Assembly: GCA_023091735.1 (NCBI GenBank)
Contig: JALKBU010000847.1
Location: forward strand, 1-22,634
Reading direction: 5' to 3'
Origin: Trichomonas tenax
Taxonomy: Eukaryota; Parabasalia; Trichomonadida; Trichomonadidae
Length of the DNA: 22,634 bases
Shown here: piece after piece, positions 9,145 through 17,404 of the stretch
How the letters are laid out: each line of letters starts with the position of its first letter
Position numbering within the stretch: position 1 is the first letter of the stretch
Position numbers and translations under genes: made by a program
The notes under the pieces: model-generated
What the model saw: the letters and a program-made list of their open reading frames with translations, nothing else
The model's database searches: none
Told to the model about the DNA's origin: nothing

Positions 9145-9402
9145 TTAGGCTTCTAATATTTTGAGAATATCATCTAATCTTGGGTCTTGCTGTGCAGCAT
9201 TTTTAAGTCTGTTGATAACTTGAAGATACCAGTTTCTCTCCATGACTAAAGCAGCTGTTGCTTGTCTCTTTTGCTGAATTTGAATTTTCATTTCTGAAAT
9301 AGCTCTCACTAAGTCATCATTTTCTTCGAACTGCTTTCTTAGATCTTCCTTGACGAGATCAATTGGCTTGTTTGTTTCCTCTTCGCTAACACTGAAGCTC
9401 AT
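9145..9402 (-). CDS. Small coiled-coil protein, function unknown
   Basis: An 85-residue acidic-then-basic protein that is nearly all alpha-helix. Residues about 18-72 carry heptad-like spacing of L/I/V/A (LVRAISEMKIQIQQKRQATAALVMERNWYLQVINRL), so a coiled coil is likely; the last 15 residues (QDPRLDDILKILEA) look like an amphipathic helix. I do not recognise the family. Reasons to accept it as a gene: ATG start, a consensus Inr (TCACTT) 27 bases upstream, composition like neighbouring genes, and a promoter shared with the divergent coiled-coil gene only 89 bases away. Small helical subunits of larger complexes (kinetochore, centriole, axoneme) often look like this, but that is speculation. 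Confidence 0.65.
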   Translation of the reverse strand: MSFSVSEEETNKPIDLVKEDLRKQFEENDDLVRAISEMKIQIQQKRQATAALVMERNWYLQVINRLKNAAQQDPRLDDILKILEA

Positions 9403-9491
9403 TTTTTCAGCAAAGCGTTATTTAAAAAGTGACAACAAATTTTAAACAAAAAAATGTGACAATAAAAAAAATTTCTTAACGTATATAAAAA
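9403..9491. promoter_or_regulatory. Short divergent promoter with two GTGACA hexamers
   Basis: Only 89 bases separate the two divergent ATGs. GTGACA occurs at 9429-9434 and 9456-9461. Read on the minus strand, the first becomes TGTCACTT and includes the initiator TCACTT (9427-9432) for the 85-residue protein. For the plus-strand gene, GTGACAAT lies about 30 bases before the ATG and no separate TCAYWW initiator is seen. Confidence 0.45.
9427..9432 (-). promoter_or_regulatory. Initiator (Inr) of the small coiled-coil gene
   Basis: Minus-strand TCACTT fits TCA(+1)YWW with the predicted start at 9430 and a 27-base leader. It overlaps a GTGACA hexamer on the opposite strand. Confidence 0.5.
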
Positions 9492-10922
9492 ATGAGAACT
9501 GCGCGGCATCTGACTCGAACGAATAAACATCAGACGGAGCCCGCAAAGTGCACTCTCCAGGAAGTTGAGGGCACTGGATATATGCTAACAACGAAGACAT
9601 TCAAGAAGAAGGAAACTCCGCAAGTTATTCCACCACCGCAATTACCGCCACAAAGCGAGTATTTAGCCGACGAATACGTTCACAACCTTCAGCAGCAGCT
9701 TTACTTCCTTGACGCAGAAATCCGTTTCGTTCAAGATCGTGCTGGTGTTGAACCAAATTCCGATGGCCCTTCTGTTGATGCAGCAATCCGTCGTCTTAGA
9801 AGAGCAATCGCAATGTACGAAGAAGAAACAAATAAGAAAATCAAAGATCTGCAAGAGAAAACGAAACAACTTATTAACGATCAGGGTTATGTAGATGAAG
9901 CCGCGGCTGTTGATGGATTGTCACAAGCGGATCATTTCGAACTCGATGAACTTCAAAAACAGGAAATAGCTTTCATAGAAGAAGTTTCTCCAATCAATCT
10001 TCATCATCTTCAAGTGAAATACTACGATAACATGGGTGAATTCAATGAGCAGCAGCAGGATGCATTGAATCACGAAATAGAAGAACAGAAAGCAATAAGA
10101 GATCAGCAAGAAGGAGATATATCGACTGTTAGAGTCAATTTGGTTGAAGATAGAGACCAACGAAAGGCTTTACTCCAACAGATAAGAAGTGCTTACCAAT
10201 CGAAATACAATGCACTCGAACAGAAAGATCTTCTTGAGATATTAGCGGAAGAACCTGATATTCCTGCACCAAACATGTCGCTTGATGCAATAAAGTCAAG
10301 AAATGCAAAACATGAAATGGAAATTATCTCTTTAGAAGCAGCTAAAAAGGATGCAGTGCACGGTCTCGGTGATCTTTTGCAGAAGAACGCTAAACTTGTT
10401 GCCGAGTTTAATGTTCTTAAAGCTAAAGCTGAAAGAGGTCGTTCAATCAAGAATAACATGGAGAAGAAATTTAATAAGGATATTAACGCTAAAAAGGACG
10501 AGAATAAGAAACAGAAAGATATGATAGAGGAGCTGAGGAAGAAGAAACGTGAAATAAAGGCAGAAATACAACAGTCAGCAGAAGAATGCAACAAACAATT
10601 TGGAGTTTTGAATAATCTCGAAGCTCAATGCAATCTTCTCAAGAATTTGATTTCCTTCAAGAAGAATCAAATCGAAGATATCGAAAAAGAGAACAGTGGC
10701 ACAACAAAAGATATTGAAAACATCAGAGTTAATATAGAGGACGTCAGAAAGAATTTGGACCAGCTCACACACACTATTGGTGAAGCAGAAGAAAAGATGA
10801 AGGCTTTAGAGACACAAGTAGAAGCAAATGCCAAAGATCCAAGATGCAACAAGCTCAATTTGCCGAAAGAGCTTGCAGCACTTCTTGAGAATCTTACAGC
10901 CGTTAAGAAGCAGATTGAATAA
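9492..10922 (+). CDS. Long coiled-coil protein, probably cytoskeletal or flagellar
   Basis: A 476-residue protein with a short basic/proline-rich head (residues 1-55, including PPPQLPPQ) followed by continuous coiled coil to the C-terminus, rich in E, K, Q and L heptads. At the head-coil junction the sequence SEYLADEYVHNLQQQLYFLDAEIRFVQDRAG (about 55-85) is distinctive and resembles the start of the rod in axonemal and intraflagellar-transport coiled-coil proteins such as the IFT74 group. That resemblance is from memory and general composition, so no symbol is given. It has no signal peptide or membrane segment. It is divergent from the 85-residue coiled-coil gene and convergent with PCNA. 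No consensus Inr was found; GTGACA is about 30 bases upstream. Confidence 0.75.
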   Translation: MRTARHLTRTNKHQTEPAKCTLQEVEGTGYMLTTKTFKKKETPQVIPPPQLPPQSEYLADEYVHNLQQQLYFLDAEIRFVQDRAGVEPNSDGPSVDAAIRRLRRAIAMYEEETNKKIKDLQEKTKQLINDQGYVDEAAAVDGLSQADHFELDELQKQEIAFIEEVSPINLHHLQVKYYDNMGEFNEQQQDALNHEIEEQKAIRDQQEGDISTVRVNLVEDRDQRKALLQQIRSAYQSKYNALEQKDLLEILAEEPDIPAPNMSLDAIKSRNAKHEMEIISLEAAKKDAVHGLGDLLQKNAKLVAEFNVLKAKAERGRSIKNNMEKKFNKDINAKKDENKKQKDMIEELRKKKREIKAEIQQSAEECNKQFGVLNNLEAQCNLLKNLISFKKNQIEDIEKENSGTTKDIENIRVNIEDVRKNLDQLTHTIGEAEEKMKALETQVEANAKDPRCNKLNLPKELAALLENLTAVKKQIE

Positions 10923-11109
10923 GTTGTTTATTTGTTTATTTTCCATTTCGTTTAAAATATTGATTTGTATTTTTTGTAACTCAACAATGTTTTTGTTTTT
11001 AACAGATTTGTGCATAAAAACTTGATTATAGTGATTTTATATGAATAAAGACACGTTTAATCAATCTTTAAAGAATATTTTATTAAAATTTCAACCAATA
11101 ATATCAAAC

Positions 11110-11904
11110 TTAAACTTCGTCTTCAGAAGCTTCCTCATCGACCTTAGGAGCAAGGTAGAAACGAACATATCCGCCTTCATTAAGGGAGTATTCAACTAAA
11201 AGCGGGAACCTTGGTGAAAAGCTGAGGTTAACGCGTGTAGAAAGAGCAGAGGCCGCCTGGATTGCCTTCAAATAACGTAAAGCATAGGATACTTTGCAAG
11301 ATTCAGAAACATCTACTTCAATCTCCTCCTCTGCCTTCTCATTTGTAACTCCAGCATTAAATGTTGTTGTGGCATCAAGGAGGCTATCTGAAACGGAGAA
11401 TGAAACTGAGCCCTCATTGCACTTAACAATCACAGAGTCATTAACCTCGGAGAGGCTCCTAATGAGCTGGTTGAAGGTGTTTGAGCCGAGAGAAAGCTTG
11501 GCCTTGTAGTTGTGTTCTGGAATCGAAACAGAAGAGTCTGAAACGTCAACTGGTTTGAGGTGGAAGCGTGTGTTCTTGTCTTCGTTTGCTGTGGAGAGTT
11601 GGATTGTGATGTTTTCGTTCGGTCTCTCTGTCGAAATTTTGAGGTAATCATCATTTGAAGCGCTCTTGAGGACCTTATTCAGGACATCAACGTTGAAAGC
11701 GAGGTTCATTTCCTCCTGGCAGTTGTATGTACTGAAAAGATCGGCTGGTAAGTTGATGGAGATCAAAGATACGTGCGAGATATCCATAGCCTGAAGGGCC
11801 ATGCCATCAGTATCACACTTAAATGAGATATCCTCGACTAAGCCCTTAAGGCTGTCGATGATCTTCTTGAAGAAGTTGGCCTGCTCAAATACAATCTCTA
11901 CCAT
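11110..11904 (-). CDS. PCNA: Proliferating cell nuclear antigen (DNA sliding clamp)
   Basis: A 264-residue protein matching PCNA, the trimeric clamp that tethers DNA polymerase delta and many repair factors. Diagnostic sequences are MVEIVFEQANFFKKIIDSLKGLVEDISF at the N-terminus, DGMALQAMDISHVSLISINL near residues 33-52, FSTYNC near 57-62, DYLKISTE near 86, and KVSYALRYLKAIQAASALSTRVNLSFSPRFPLLVEY near 205-240 followed by GGYVRFYLAPKVDEE. Length equals that of other eukaryotic PCNAs (about 260). The frame is open for 25 more codons upstream, but the ATG at 11904 matches the universal N-terminus and lies 8 bases after a consensus Inr. The C-terminal tail is acidic. The stop codon is TAAG rather than TAAA. 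Confidence 0.97.
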   Translation of the reverse strand: MVEIVFEQANFFKKIIDSLKGLVEDISFKCDTDGMALQAMDISHVSLISINLPADLFSTYNCQEEMNLAFNVDVLNKVLKSASNDDYLKISTERPNENITIQLSTANEDKNTRFHLKPVDVSDSSVSIPEHNYKAKLSLGSNTFNQLIRSLSEVNDSVIVKCNEGSVSFSVSDSLLDATTTFNAGVTNEKAEEEIEVDVSESCKVSYALRYLKAIQAASALSTRVNLSFSPRFPLLVEYSLNEGGYVRFYLAPKVDEEASEDEV

Positions 11905-12124
11905 TTCTAAATGAAGCACTTTGCGTACGTTAAAACCGGCACTTTTTGGTAAATAGGGGGTGTAAATAGGGGAATACACTAAAACGCAAAATATGTCAAG
12001 TAAACTATTTGGGATGTCACTTTTAGATCTGAAATAAATGTTTACGTGTCAAAATAATTAAAATGGGGTCTTGTTAGGGTGTGTAAACAATTCAATAATT
12101 TGTACGTTCTAATTTTATAAATAA
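11905..12124. promoter_or_regulatory. Divergent promoter between PCNA and the AXDND1-like gene
   Basis: A 220-base shared upstream region. The PCNA side has a perfect Inr at 11909-11914. TGTCAC followed by TTTT occurs at 12015-12020, and a related TGTCAAAA lies near 12047. No TCAYWW initiator is close to the plus-strand ATG at 12125. Confidence 0.45.
11909..11914 (-). promoter_or_regulatory. Initiator (Inr) of PCNA
   Basis: Minus-strand TCATTT matches TCA(+1)YWW, predicted start at 11912, eight bases before the ATG. This supports the ATG at 11904 over the longer open frame. Confidence 0.65.
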
Positions 12125-14383
12125 ATGCAGGCATTGAAGGAGACAACAAACATTATAGGGAAAGTTGTTGCTCCTGAGATGACAATAAAACTCGTGGATC
12201 CACCGGACGACGATTTTAACGAAGGTCCTAATGCATCACGAATTCCAAAACAATATCATATAGTGAAAACATTTCCAATTTTTCCTAAAAACTACGCTGA
12301 TCAAGGCTACAGATGCTATAACAAGGATGGCCTGTGGAATGTTGTCATTTGGCCTTCAAATAACCCTGATTCACGCGAAGATGTCGAACATTTGTCCGAT
12401 GCAGTGCGTTTGATGCTCGATGAGATACAGGGTGACATGAGCACGTACACGGAACAAACAAATACGCAAGATGTACAAAAATCTAAAGCTGCAGCAGCTC
12501 AATTAATGCAATTATTCGATAGACGTTCTACATTACTTAAAGTCGCACTCGATGAGATTACACGTCAAGTTTCAAAGCACTGCGCGGAAAGAGGAACACT
12601 TCTTGCTTTCCTCGTTGATAATTTATTATCCGCGTTCAAAGAAATTCCAAATCAGTACAACAACGCACTTCGCGTCATGAAGAAGGAGATAGATCAGCTA
12701 AAAGTTTCACTCGATGCCAAAAATATGGAACTCGAATCACAAGGCAAAGACTTGAATGAGAGAATTCAACTTATGGTCATCGAAAGAAGGATGGAGAAAG
12801 AATGGCACACGCAGCTTGAAGAGCAGATCAAGCGCTGGAAGACGCAGATCGATAACTATAAGCTCAAAGCTCAGGAGCAAGTGAAAATGGAAAGAGAGAT
12901 GCTCGAACAACAAATCGAGAATATGCGTTCAATTGTCAGAGATTTGCGTTTAGAAAACGATGGATTGAAGACTCAGACACAGTTCCAACGCAATGAACTT
13001 CTTAAATCTGAAAAGCGTTATGCAGATCTTGAGCAGCAATTGCAATCAATGAACAAGAAGAACGAAAAATTGCAGATGCAGATTTCTAAGCAGAATGGTG
13101 GAACAATTACAACTCGCTCTGATCACAACGATGCTGAAGAAGAAGTCAGCGAGGATGATAAGCAGTACTCCAACCTTGCAGACGGATCAAAGCTCAAGCA
13201 GTTGTTAGTCGAATTCCCATCACAACGTCAGATGCCGCTATTGTCAACAAAGGATATCACCTCTGTCACTTTCAACTTGTTCGAGAACATGTACAACGCT
13301 AACACTGATATGCCACTCGATGATTTCTACGCGACAAGGCTTTTGCTGACTGAAGACACTCCACAGATTGCTGCAGACACAGCAAGATGCTACTTGGAGT
13401 CTATGAGGCAGACATCAGCAAACTTCCCACTCGCACAGCTGACACTCGACTTCATCGAAAGGAAAGTTAATGTTTCACTATTCAATGCCTTCTTATCGCT
13501 GTTCGGATTCTATCGCGCACAGCCATTCCAAGGCAACATAACATTAGATCCACAGACAGACGTTCCATCAGTTCCACTCAGCCTCGCATGGAACTTAACG
13601 ACAACAATGTTCACAGCACCTCTCGGAGAAGCAACAGTCAAAGAAATCAACGATGAAGTCAAAGCTGTTGCTGCAGAAGAGAGAGGAAAGGAACCAATCA
13701 TCTCTATCATTTACGTATTCGAAACAGTGCTCAAGAAGTGCACAGAATTCTACACAAAGAAGTGCACAGATGCGCAAAACAACTTCACGAGAGCATATTC
13801 CAGATATCAGAGAGCAATTCTTCAAAAGCTTCCTGGCGCAGACACAACGCTTCCACGTATGGATTGGCGCACATTCAGAGACTTCATGAAGCAAATAAGA
13901 CCAGAGTTAACTGTCGCTGAGCTCGAAGATATGTTCATGGAGGGAACTAAATTCTCAGACTCGATTGCTTCTGTTACATCTGATGCTTTCGATACTTTGT
14001 GCGTTTCCAAGCAAATTTACGTCAATCGCATCAAAGTTCCTGGATCAGGAAAGAGACTCAGATACGTTCCGCCGGATATGCTTTCCATCATAGAGACGGC
14101 TTGGAGATCTTCTCTGAGGACATCTGTCAAGAAGGCAATCACAGAACTAGGTAAGAACGAACAGTCGGCAGGAATTGTTACATCTCTTCGTCTTATCGAT
14201 CAGAAGCTTGAAGACTCCCTTAGAAACCAGGCAGCTGGTCCATTCTGTGTACAGATGCTTTACGAAGCAGCAACGATCATTGCAAACGAAGCCGTCAACA
14301 TTGCTGCTTCACTTCCAATGGAGAAATGTCTCAGAATCATGGAGAAAGCTATCAATGTTCTCAACTTGGATGATGGAAAATAA
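12125..14383 (+). CDS. Axonemal dynein light chain-domain protein (AXDND1-like)
   Basis: A 752-residue protein. After a non-repetitive N-terminus containing IPKQYHIVKTFPIFPKNY and GLWNVVIWPSN (about 40-80), residues about 130-180 read RRSTLLKVALDEITRQVSKHCAERGTLLAFLVDNLLSAF. This fits the axonemal dynein light chain (p28/DNALI1) domain, whose hallmark is 'RQVxxNCAERGLLL'. A coiled coil follows (about 180-330), then an acidic linker (EEEVSEDD) and a ~400-residue mostly helical C-terminal region that I do not recognise. Length and order resemble AXDND1 better than the ~250-residue p28 chains. The likely place is the flagellar axoneme, by family. It is divergent from PCNA. No Inr is close to the ATG. 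The stop is TAAG. Confidence 0.72.
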   Translation: MQALKETTNIIGKVVAPEMTIKLVDPPDDDFNEGPNASRIPKQYHIVKTFPIFPKNYADQGYRCYNKDGLWNVVIWPSNNPDSREDVEHLSDAVRLMLDEIQGDMSTYTEQTNTQDVQKSKAAAAQLMQLFDRRSTLLKVALDEITRQVSKHCAERGTLLAFLVDNLLSAFKEIPNQYNNALRVMKKEIDQLKVSLDAKNMELESQGKDLNERIQLMVIERRMEKEWHTQLEEQIKRWKTQIDNYKLKAQEQVKMEREMLEQQIENMRSIVRDLRLENDGLKTQTQFQRNELLKSEKRYADLEQQLQSMNKKNEKLQMQISKQNGGTITTRSDHNDAEEEVSEDDKQYSNLADGSKLKQLLVEFPSQRQMPLLSTKDITSVTFNLFENMYNANTDMPLDDFYATRLLLTEDTPQIAADTARCYLESMRQTSANFPLAQLTLDFIERKVNVSLFNAFLSLFGFYRAQPFQGNITLDPQTDVPSVPLSLAWNLTTTMFTAPLGEATVKEINDEVKAVAAEERGKEPIISIIYVFETVLKKCTEFYTKKCTDAQNNFTRAYSRYQRAILQKLPGADTTLPRMDWRTFRDFMKQIRPELTVAELEDMFMEGTKFSDSIASVTSDAFDTLCVSKQIYVNRIKVPGSGKRLRYVPPDMLSIIETAWRSSLRTSVKKAITELGKNEQSAGIVTSLRLIDQKLEDSLRNQAAGPFCVQMLYEAATIIANEAVNIAASLPMEKCLRIMEKAINVLNLDDGK

Positions 14384-15392
14384 GTCTTTGTGTTGTTATC
14401 AGTTAAAGATATTATTTATGTGTTTTTTTATCATTCTTTAGTCTCTTTTTTTGGCTGCAAAATGTCAGAATTCAATTTTTCAACTTCCCAAATTATTCAA
14501 CGAGCAGCTCCATAACCAGTCATTTTCTTGCTAAGATGAGCGACTGTTTTTTCCTTACCTGCAGCTGATTCATTCCCTTCCAAACAGTCTCCGGAGCTGC
14601 TCTTTTCAGTCCTGATTAGATCTAAGATTTGAAATTCTTTAACAGCAATACATGTGTTTTGTTATTTCTTATGAATTTACACTCCGTTTTTAATAGAATG
14701 ATAGTACAATGGATTCAATAATTACATTTTTTCCCTAGAATATATTTCAATTTGGTAAAATATATCGAATTAAACAAAGTTAAGTTTATGGAAATCAGTA
14801 AAATACTATTTAAAGCATATTGGTGGGTAATATACATATATATTCCGCAATTTAAATAATCAAAAGGAGTATATCAAAAAAATAGACTAATTTGTTTTGC
14901 TAACCACTTATGAATTATTAATAAAAATGCAATAAGCGTGAATAAAATGATAGATCATCCTTAAGATGAAGAAATTACTTAATCAAAACAGTACCTTCCT
15001 AGGTTCTGCGTACGCAAACGCCAGAGCATTGTTGCATCAATGTAGGTAATACAAAATGCAACTGATGTGCAGCTATTTTAAGAACAGCTAAAATAAAAAT
15101 CTTATATTGAATATTATAATTTAATGGCAACTATTTACAGGTCACAGGCCACCCAGGTAATTGACGTGTAACGTTCTTAAGCGGGAGATTCCTATGGATC
15201 CCGATTCTCATTAATATTCATAATTTTTCATATATAAAATTCATATTTTTACAAAATATCAATAACTATGACAGTTATGTTGATTTCAAATAAATATTTC
15301 AGTTCTATAATAACCATTAACACAATAACATCCATTAAACAAAGCATTGATTATTAAAAAATGGCGAGAAAAATTCAAAGTGACATTTAATA
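14384..15392. other. Gene-free region with structured segments
   Basis: No reading frame looks coding. Besides the stem-flanked element listed separately (14502-14602), a hairpin of about 14 pairs is formed by 15024-15037 and 15056-15070 (core GTTGCAT/ATGCAAC). The segment from about 15000 to 15200 is less AT-rich than its surroundings, which could mark a non-coding RNA, but I recognise no snRNA, tRNA or other family in it. The rest (14600-14990 and 15200-15390) is plain AT-rich DNA. Confidence 0.4.
14502..14602. repeat. Stem-flanked structured element with alternative inner pairing
   Basis: GAGCAGCTCC at 14502-14511 is the exact reverse complement of GGAGCTGCTC at 14593-14602, enclosing 81 bases. 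Inside, CAGTC at 14517-14521 can pair with GACTG at 14542-14546; a second CAGTC at 14585-14589 could pair with the same GACTG instead. On the plus strand the closing stem is followed at once by TTTT, as at the end of an RNA polymerase III transcript. It lies about 120 bases after the AXDND1-like stop, so it could also belong to that 3' region. Confidence 0.35.
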
Positions 15393-15780
15393 TTGGTCAA
15401 CAACTCCACAGCAAGATGCATGACAACACAGGGAAGTAGTGCTCCTTGAGGTGTTATTGGACATTTGTGGTTGGTGACCAAAATTCAGCAGTTTATTTCC
15501 TTCTTAGTATATTCCAAACAATACTAAGCAGTTGATAGCATTGTCCTGATTGAAGTCCAGACTAAAAGCATGTGACAATTCCAGGATGTGGTGCTCCTGG
15601 GGGCGTCCATACTTTTAGGACTTGAATTTGATGATTGCGGCTTTCAGCTGTTTATATGTCGAACTAATTAAGTGGAGGCGTACCATCTAGATTGCCATAA
15701 GCGGTCGACAACAATGCCTTGATTGAAAGACAGACTAAAAGTGTGTGACAATCTCAGTATGTAGTGCTCCTGGGGGCGCC
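15393..15780. repeat. Three diverged repeats with a conserved core and hairpin arms
   Basis: The core TGACAA...CAG..TGT(A/G)GTGCTCCT..GGG.G occurs at 15421-15454, 15573-15606 and 15746-15780 (spacings 152 and 173). Copies 2 and 3 also share the ~32 bases upstream (CTTGATTGAA..CAGACTAAAAG). In copy 1 the core is enclosed by 15393-15410 and 15466-15481 (TTGGTCA/TGACCAA, CAAC/GTTG, CACA/TGTG). In copy 2 it is enclosed by different arms, AAGTCC..TAAAAG around 15552 and CTTTTAGGACTT around 15612-15625. Copy 3 has the left arm but its right arm is missing, because the foldback element starts at 15781. A further 8-bp hairpin (CTTAGTAT/ATACTAAG) lies at 15503-15528. Confidence 0.6.
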
Positions 15781-16123
15781 TATATTCCCATTGTATAGCA
15801 TTTTTATACCGTAAAATATGTTGTTGTCGATGATAAATAGGTAAATCTAATCACAAATATGCTTTTTTAGCTTTTTTTTAAGAAAAAAGATATACTAAAA
15901 TCATTGTATTTTTGGGAGAATTATATAATTCTCCCAAAAAATGTCACATTTCGGTTCTTTTCAAATTTAACTGGTTAAATTTTTGGGAGAATAACACACA
16001 GAGCTTATGTATGAACACTTGGAATACATTTTTCCAAAAAAGCATATTTGTGATTAGATTTACCTATTTATCATCGACAACAACATATTTTACGTTATAA
16101 AAATGCTATACAATGGGAATATA
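15781..16123. mobile_element. 343-bp foldback (MITE-like) element with 88-bp inverted repeats
   Basis: 15781-15868 and 16036-16123 are reverse complements over 88 bases with one mismatch (CCGT versus ACGT). The ends read TATATTCCC...GGGAATATA, compatible with a TA target duplication as in Tc1/mariner-type elements, though the palindromic ends make this impossible to prove here. The 167-base interior has no gene; a short open frame there has no coding features. The interior holds a nested 32-bp palindrome (separate entry). The near-identity of the arms means a recent origin or gene conversion. The left end coincides with the loss of the third hairpin repeat. Confidence 0.7.
15909..15940. repeat. 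Perfect 32-bp palindrome inside the foldback element
   Basis: TTTTTGGGAGAATTAT is followed directly by its exact reverse complement. A third copy of the half-site, TTTTTGGGAGAATAA, lies at 15980-15994. The half-site may be the end of another transposon family that inserted in and left the foldback element. Confidence 0.7.
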
Positions 16124-16705
16124 ATATATTATAATGAGTAAGGCACATCATGGCAAATCAATGTTTTTGATGCAAGATATATCTAATATTTTAATGAAAT
16201 ATAGACTTTGTTAGCTGATTCTTTAATATATCATACACAACAGGATTTTGTATATTGGGGTTCAATAACTTAGCAAAAAGTTAATCCAGTGAGTTAAAAA
16301 ACGAGTTTCGCCGACTTTGCGTATAAAAATTTAATTGCCCAATAATGATCAAATTAACAAAACTATTTTAGAACTTCATATCATTTAAAAATAGATTATA
16401 TGGTTGTAGTATATTATAAATTCTGAATGTTAGTCCATTTTAATGAATAATATGTGGATGATACGATTACATTATTTAAGCGGCAGAAACTGTAAAAATA
16501 AGTTCTACATGAGAAGTATATAACAGGTTATAAGTATAAGGTTAAGATATTGACTTTGATTTTTCTTCGATAAATTTTTAAGCTGGAATCTGACGGAGGC
16601 ACCAATCGCTAGGGGTACTTTTAAGGACTCATTTCAGGGATTGATATCTCGAGATATGAAAACTATTCGACTATGATAAAGTTTACAATGATCGGAAATA
16701 TAATT
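16124..16705. other. Intergenic region upstream of the HAD phosphatase
   Basis: AT-rich DNA without a coding frame. Near its end is a perfect 14-bp palindrome ATATCTCGAGATAT at 16644-16657, about 50 bases before the ATG, and TCATTT at 16629-16634 that fits the Inr consensus but is unusually far (about 75 bases) from the ATG. Neither can be called functional from sequence alone. Confidence 0.4.
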
Positions 16706-17404
16706 ATGGCTTCGAAGAAAGTTTGGCCACATCCAATCTACGCCGTTGTTTTCGACAACGACGGCCTCCTTCTCGACACAGAGCCCATCTATGCAAAAGT
16801 TCACCAAGAACTCACCGGCCACTTCCTTGATTGGGATTTCAGGAGAAAACTCCTGGGATTGACGGGCCCAGCTGCATGCAAACTCATCGTTAAGGAGTAC
16901 AGACTCCCATACACATGGGAAGAATACATCAAAATCCGTGATGAAGCACTTATTAAAGTATTTCCAACTGCTCAACTGTTTCCGGGCGCTAAAGAGTTGG
17001 TAAAGAATATAACAGACCGTGGCATTCCAATTTCCCTCGCAACAAGCAGCAACAGAGGAAATTTCGTCTACAAGATTGTTAACCACAAAGAATTCTTCGA
17101 TCAGTTCCCAATTATTACCTGCGGCGATGAAGTCTCTAAGGGCAAACCAGACCCAGAGATTTTCCTCACTTCTATGAAGAAATTAGGATTTATCAAGCCA
17201 GAAAATATCTTAGTCTTCGAGGATGCACCAAACGGTGTCAAGGGCGCCAACAACGCTGGAATGCCAGTTGTTATGGTTCCAGACCCAGATTTACCAATGC
17301 CTCTCTCTATTGAAGAGGTTGACGCTCATCCAACAGTCATTTATAAGTCTCTCAAGGACTTCGACTTTGAAGCCTTCGATTGGGGTAAGAAAGAGGATTT
17401 GTAA
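16706..17404 (+). CDS. HAD-superfamily phosphatase, pseudouridine-5'-phosphatase-like
   Basis: A 232-residue haloacid dehalogenase-type phosphatase. All four HAD motifs are present: I, VVFDNDGLLLDTEP with nucleophile Asp17 and general acid Asp19; II, SLATSSNR near residue 108-115; III, the lysine in SKGKPDPEIF near 140-150; IV, LVFEDAPNGVKGANNAG near 170-186. The helical cap between motifs I and II and the 'FDxDGLLLDTE' start resemble the PUDP (HDHD1) and 2-deoxyglucose-6-phosphatase group; the substrate cannot be fixed by eye. The frame extends 11 codons upstream to an ATG at 16673, but the ATG at 16706 (MASKKVWPHP) starts just before the domain as in relatives. The stop codon is in TAAAA. 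It is the only intact gene in the gene-poor right part of the window. Confidence 0.85.
   Translation: MASKKVWPHPIYAVVFDNDGLLLDTEPIYAKVHQELTGHFLDWDFRRKLLGLTGPAACKLIVKEYRLPYTWEEYIKIRDEALIKVFPTAQLFPGAKELVKNITDRGIPISLATSSNRGNFVYKIVNHKEFFDQFPIITCGDEVSKGKPDPEIFLTSMKKLGFIKPENILVFEDAPNGVKGANNAGMPVVMVPDPDLPMPLSIEEVDAHPTVIYKSLKDFDFEAFDWGKKEDL

Noticed and set aside
15393..15780. CRISPR-like array
   Set aside because: Three widely spaced, diverged repeats with non-uniform spacing in a eukaryotic genome; the enclosing hairpin arms explain the structure better.
15912..16100. 62-codon frame inside the foldback element
   Set aside because: Composed of the palindrome and the right inverted repeat; no transposase features.
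16644..16657. Perfect 14-bp palindrome as an operator of the HAD gene
   Set aside because: About one such palindrome is expected by chance in a window of this size; noted in the intergenic entry only.
16634..17086. 150-codon minus-strand frame opposite the HAD gene
   Set aside because: Shadow of a well-supported gene; no domain of its own.
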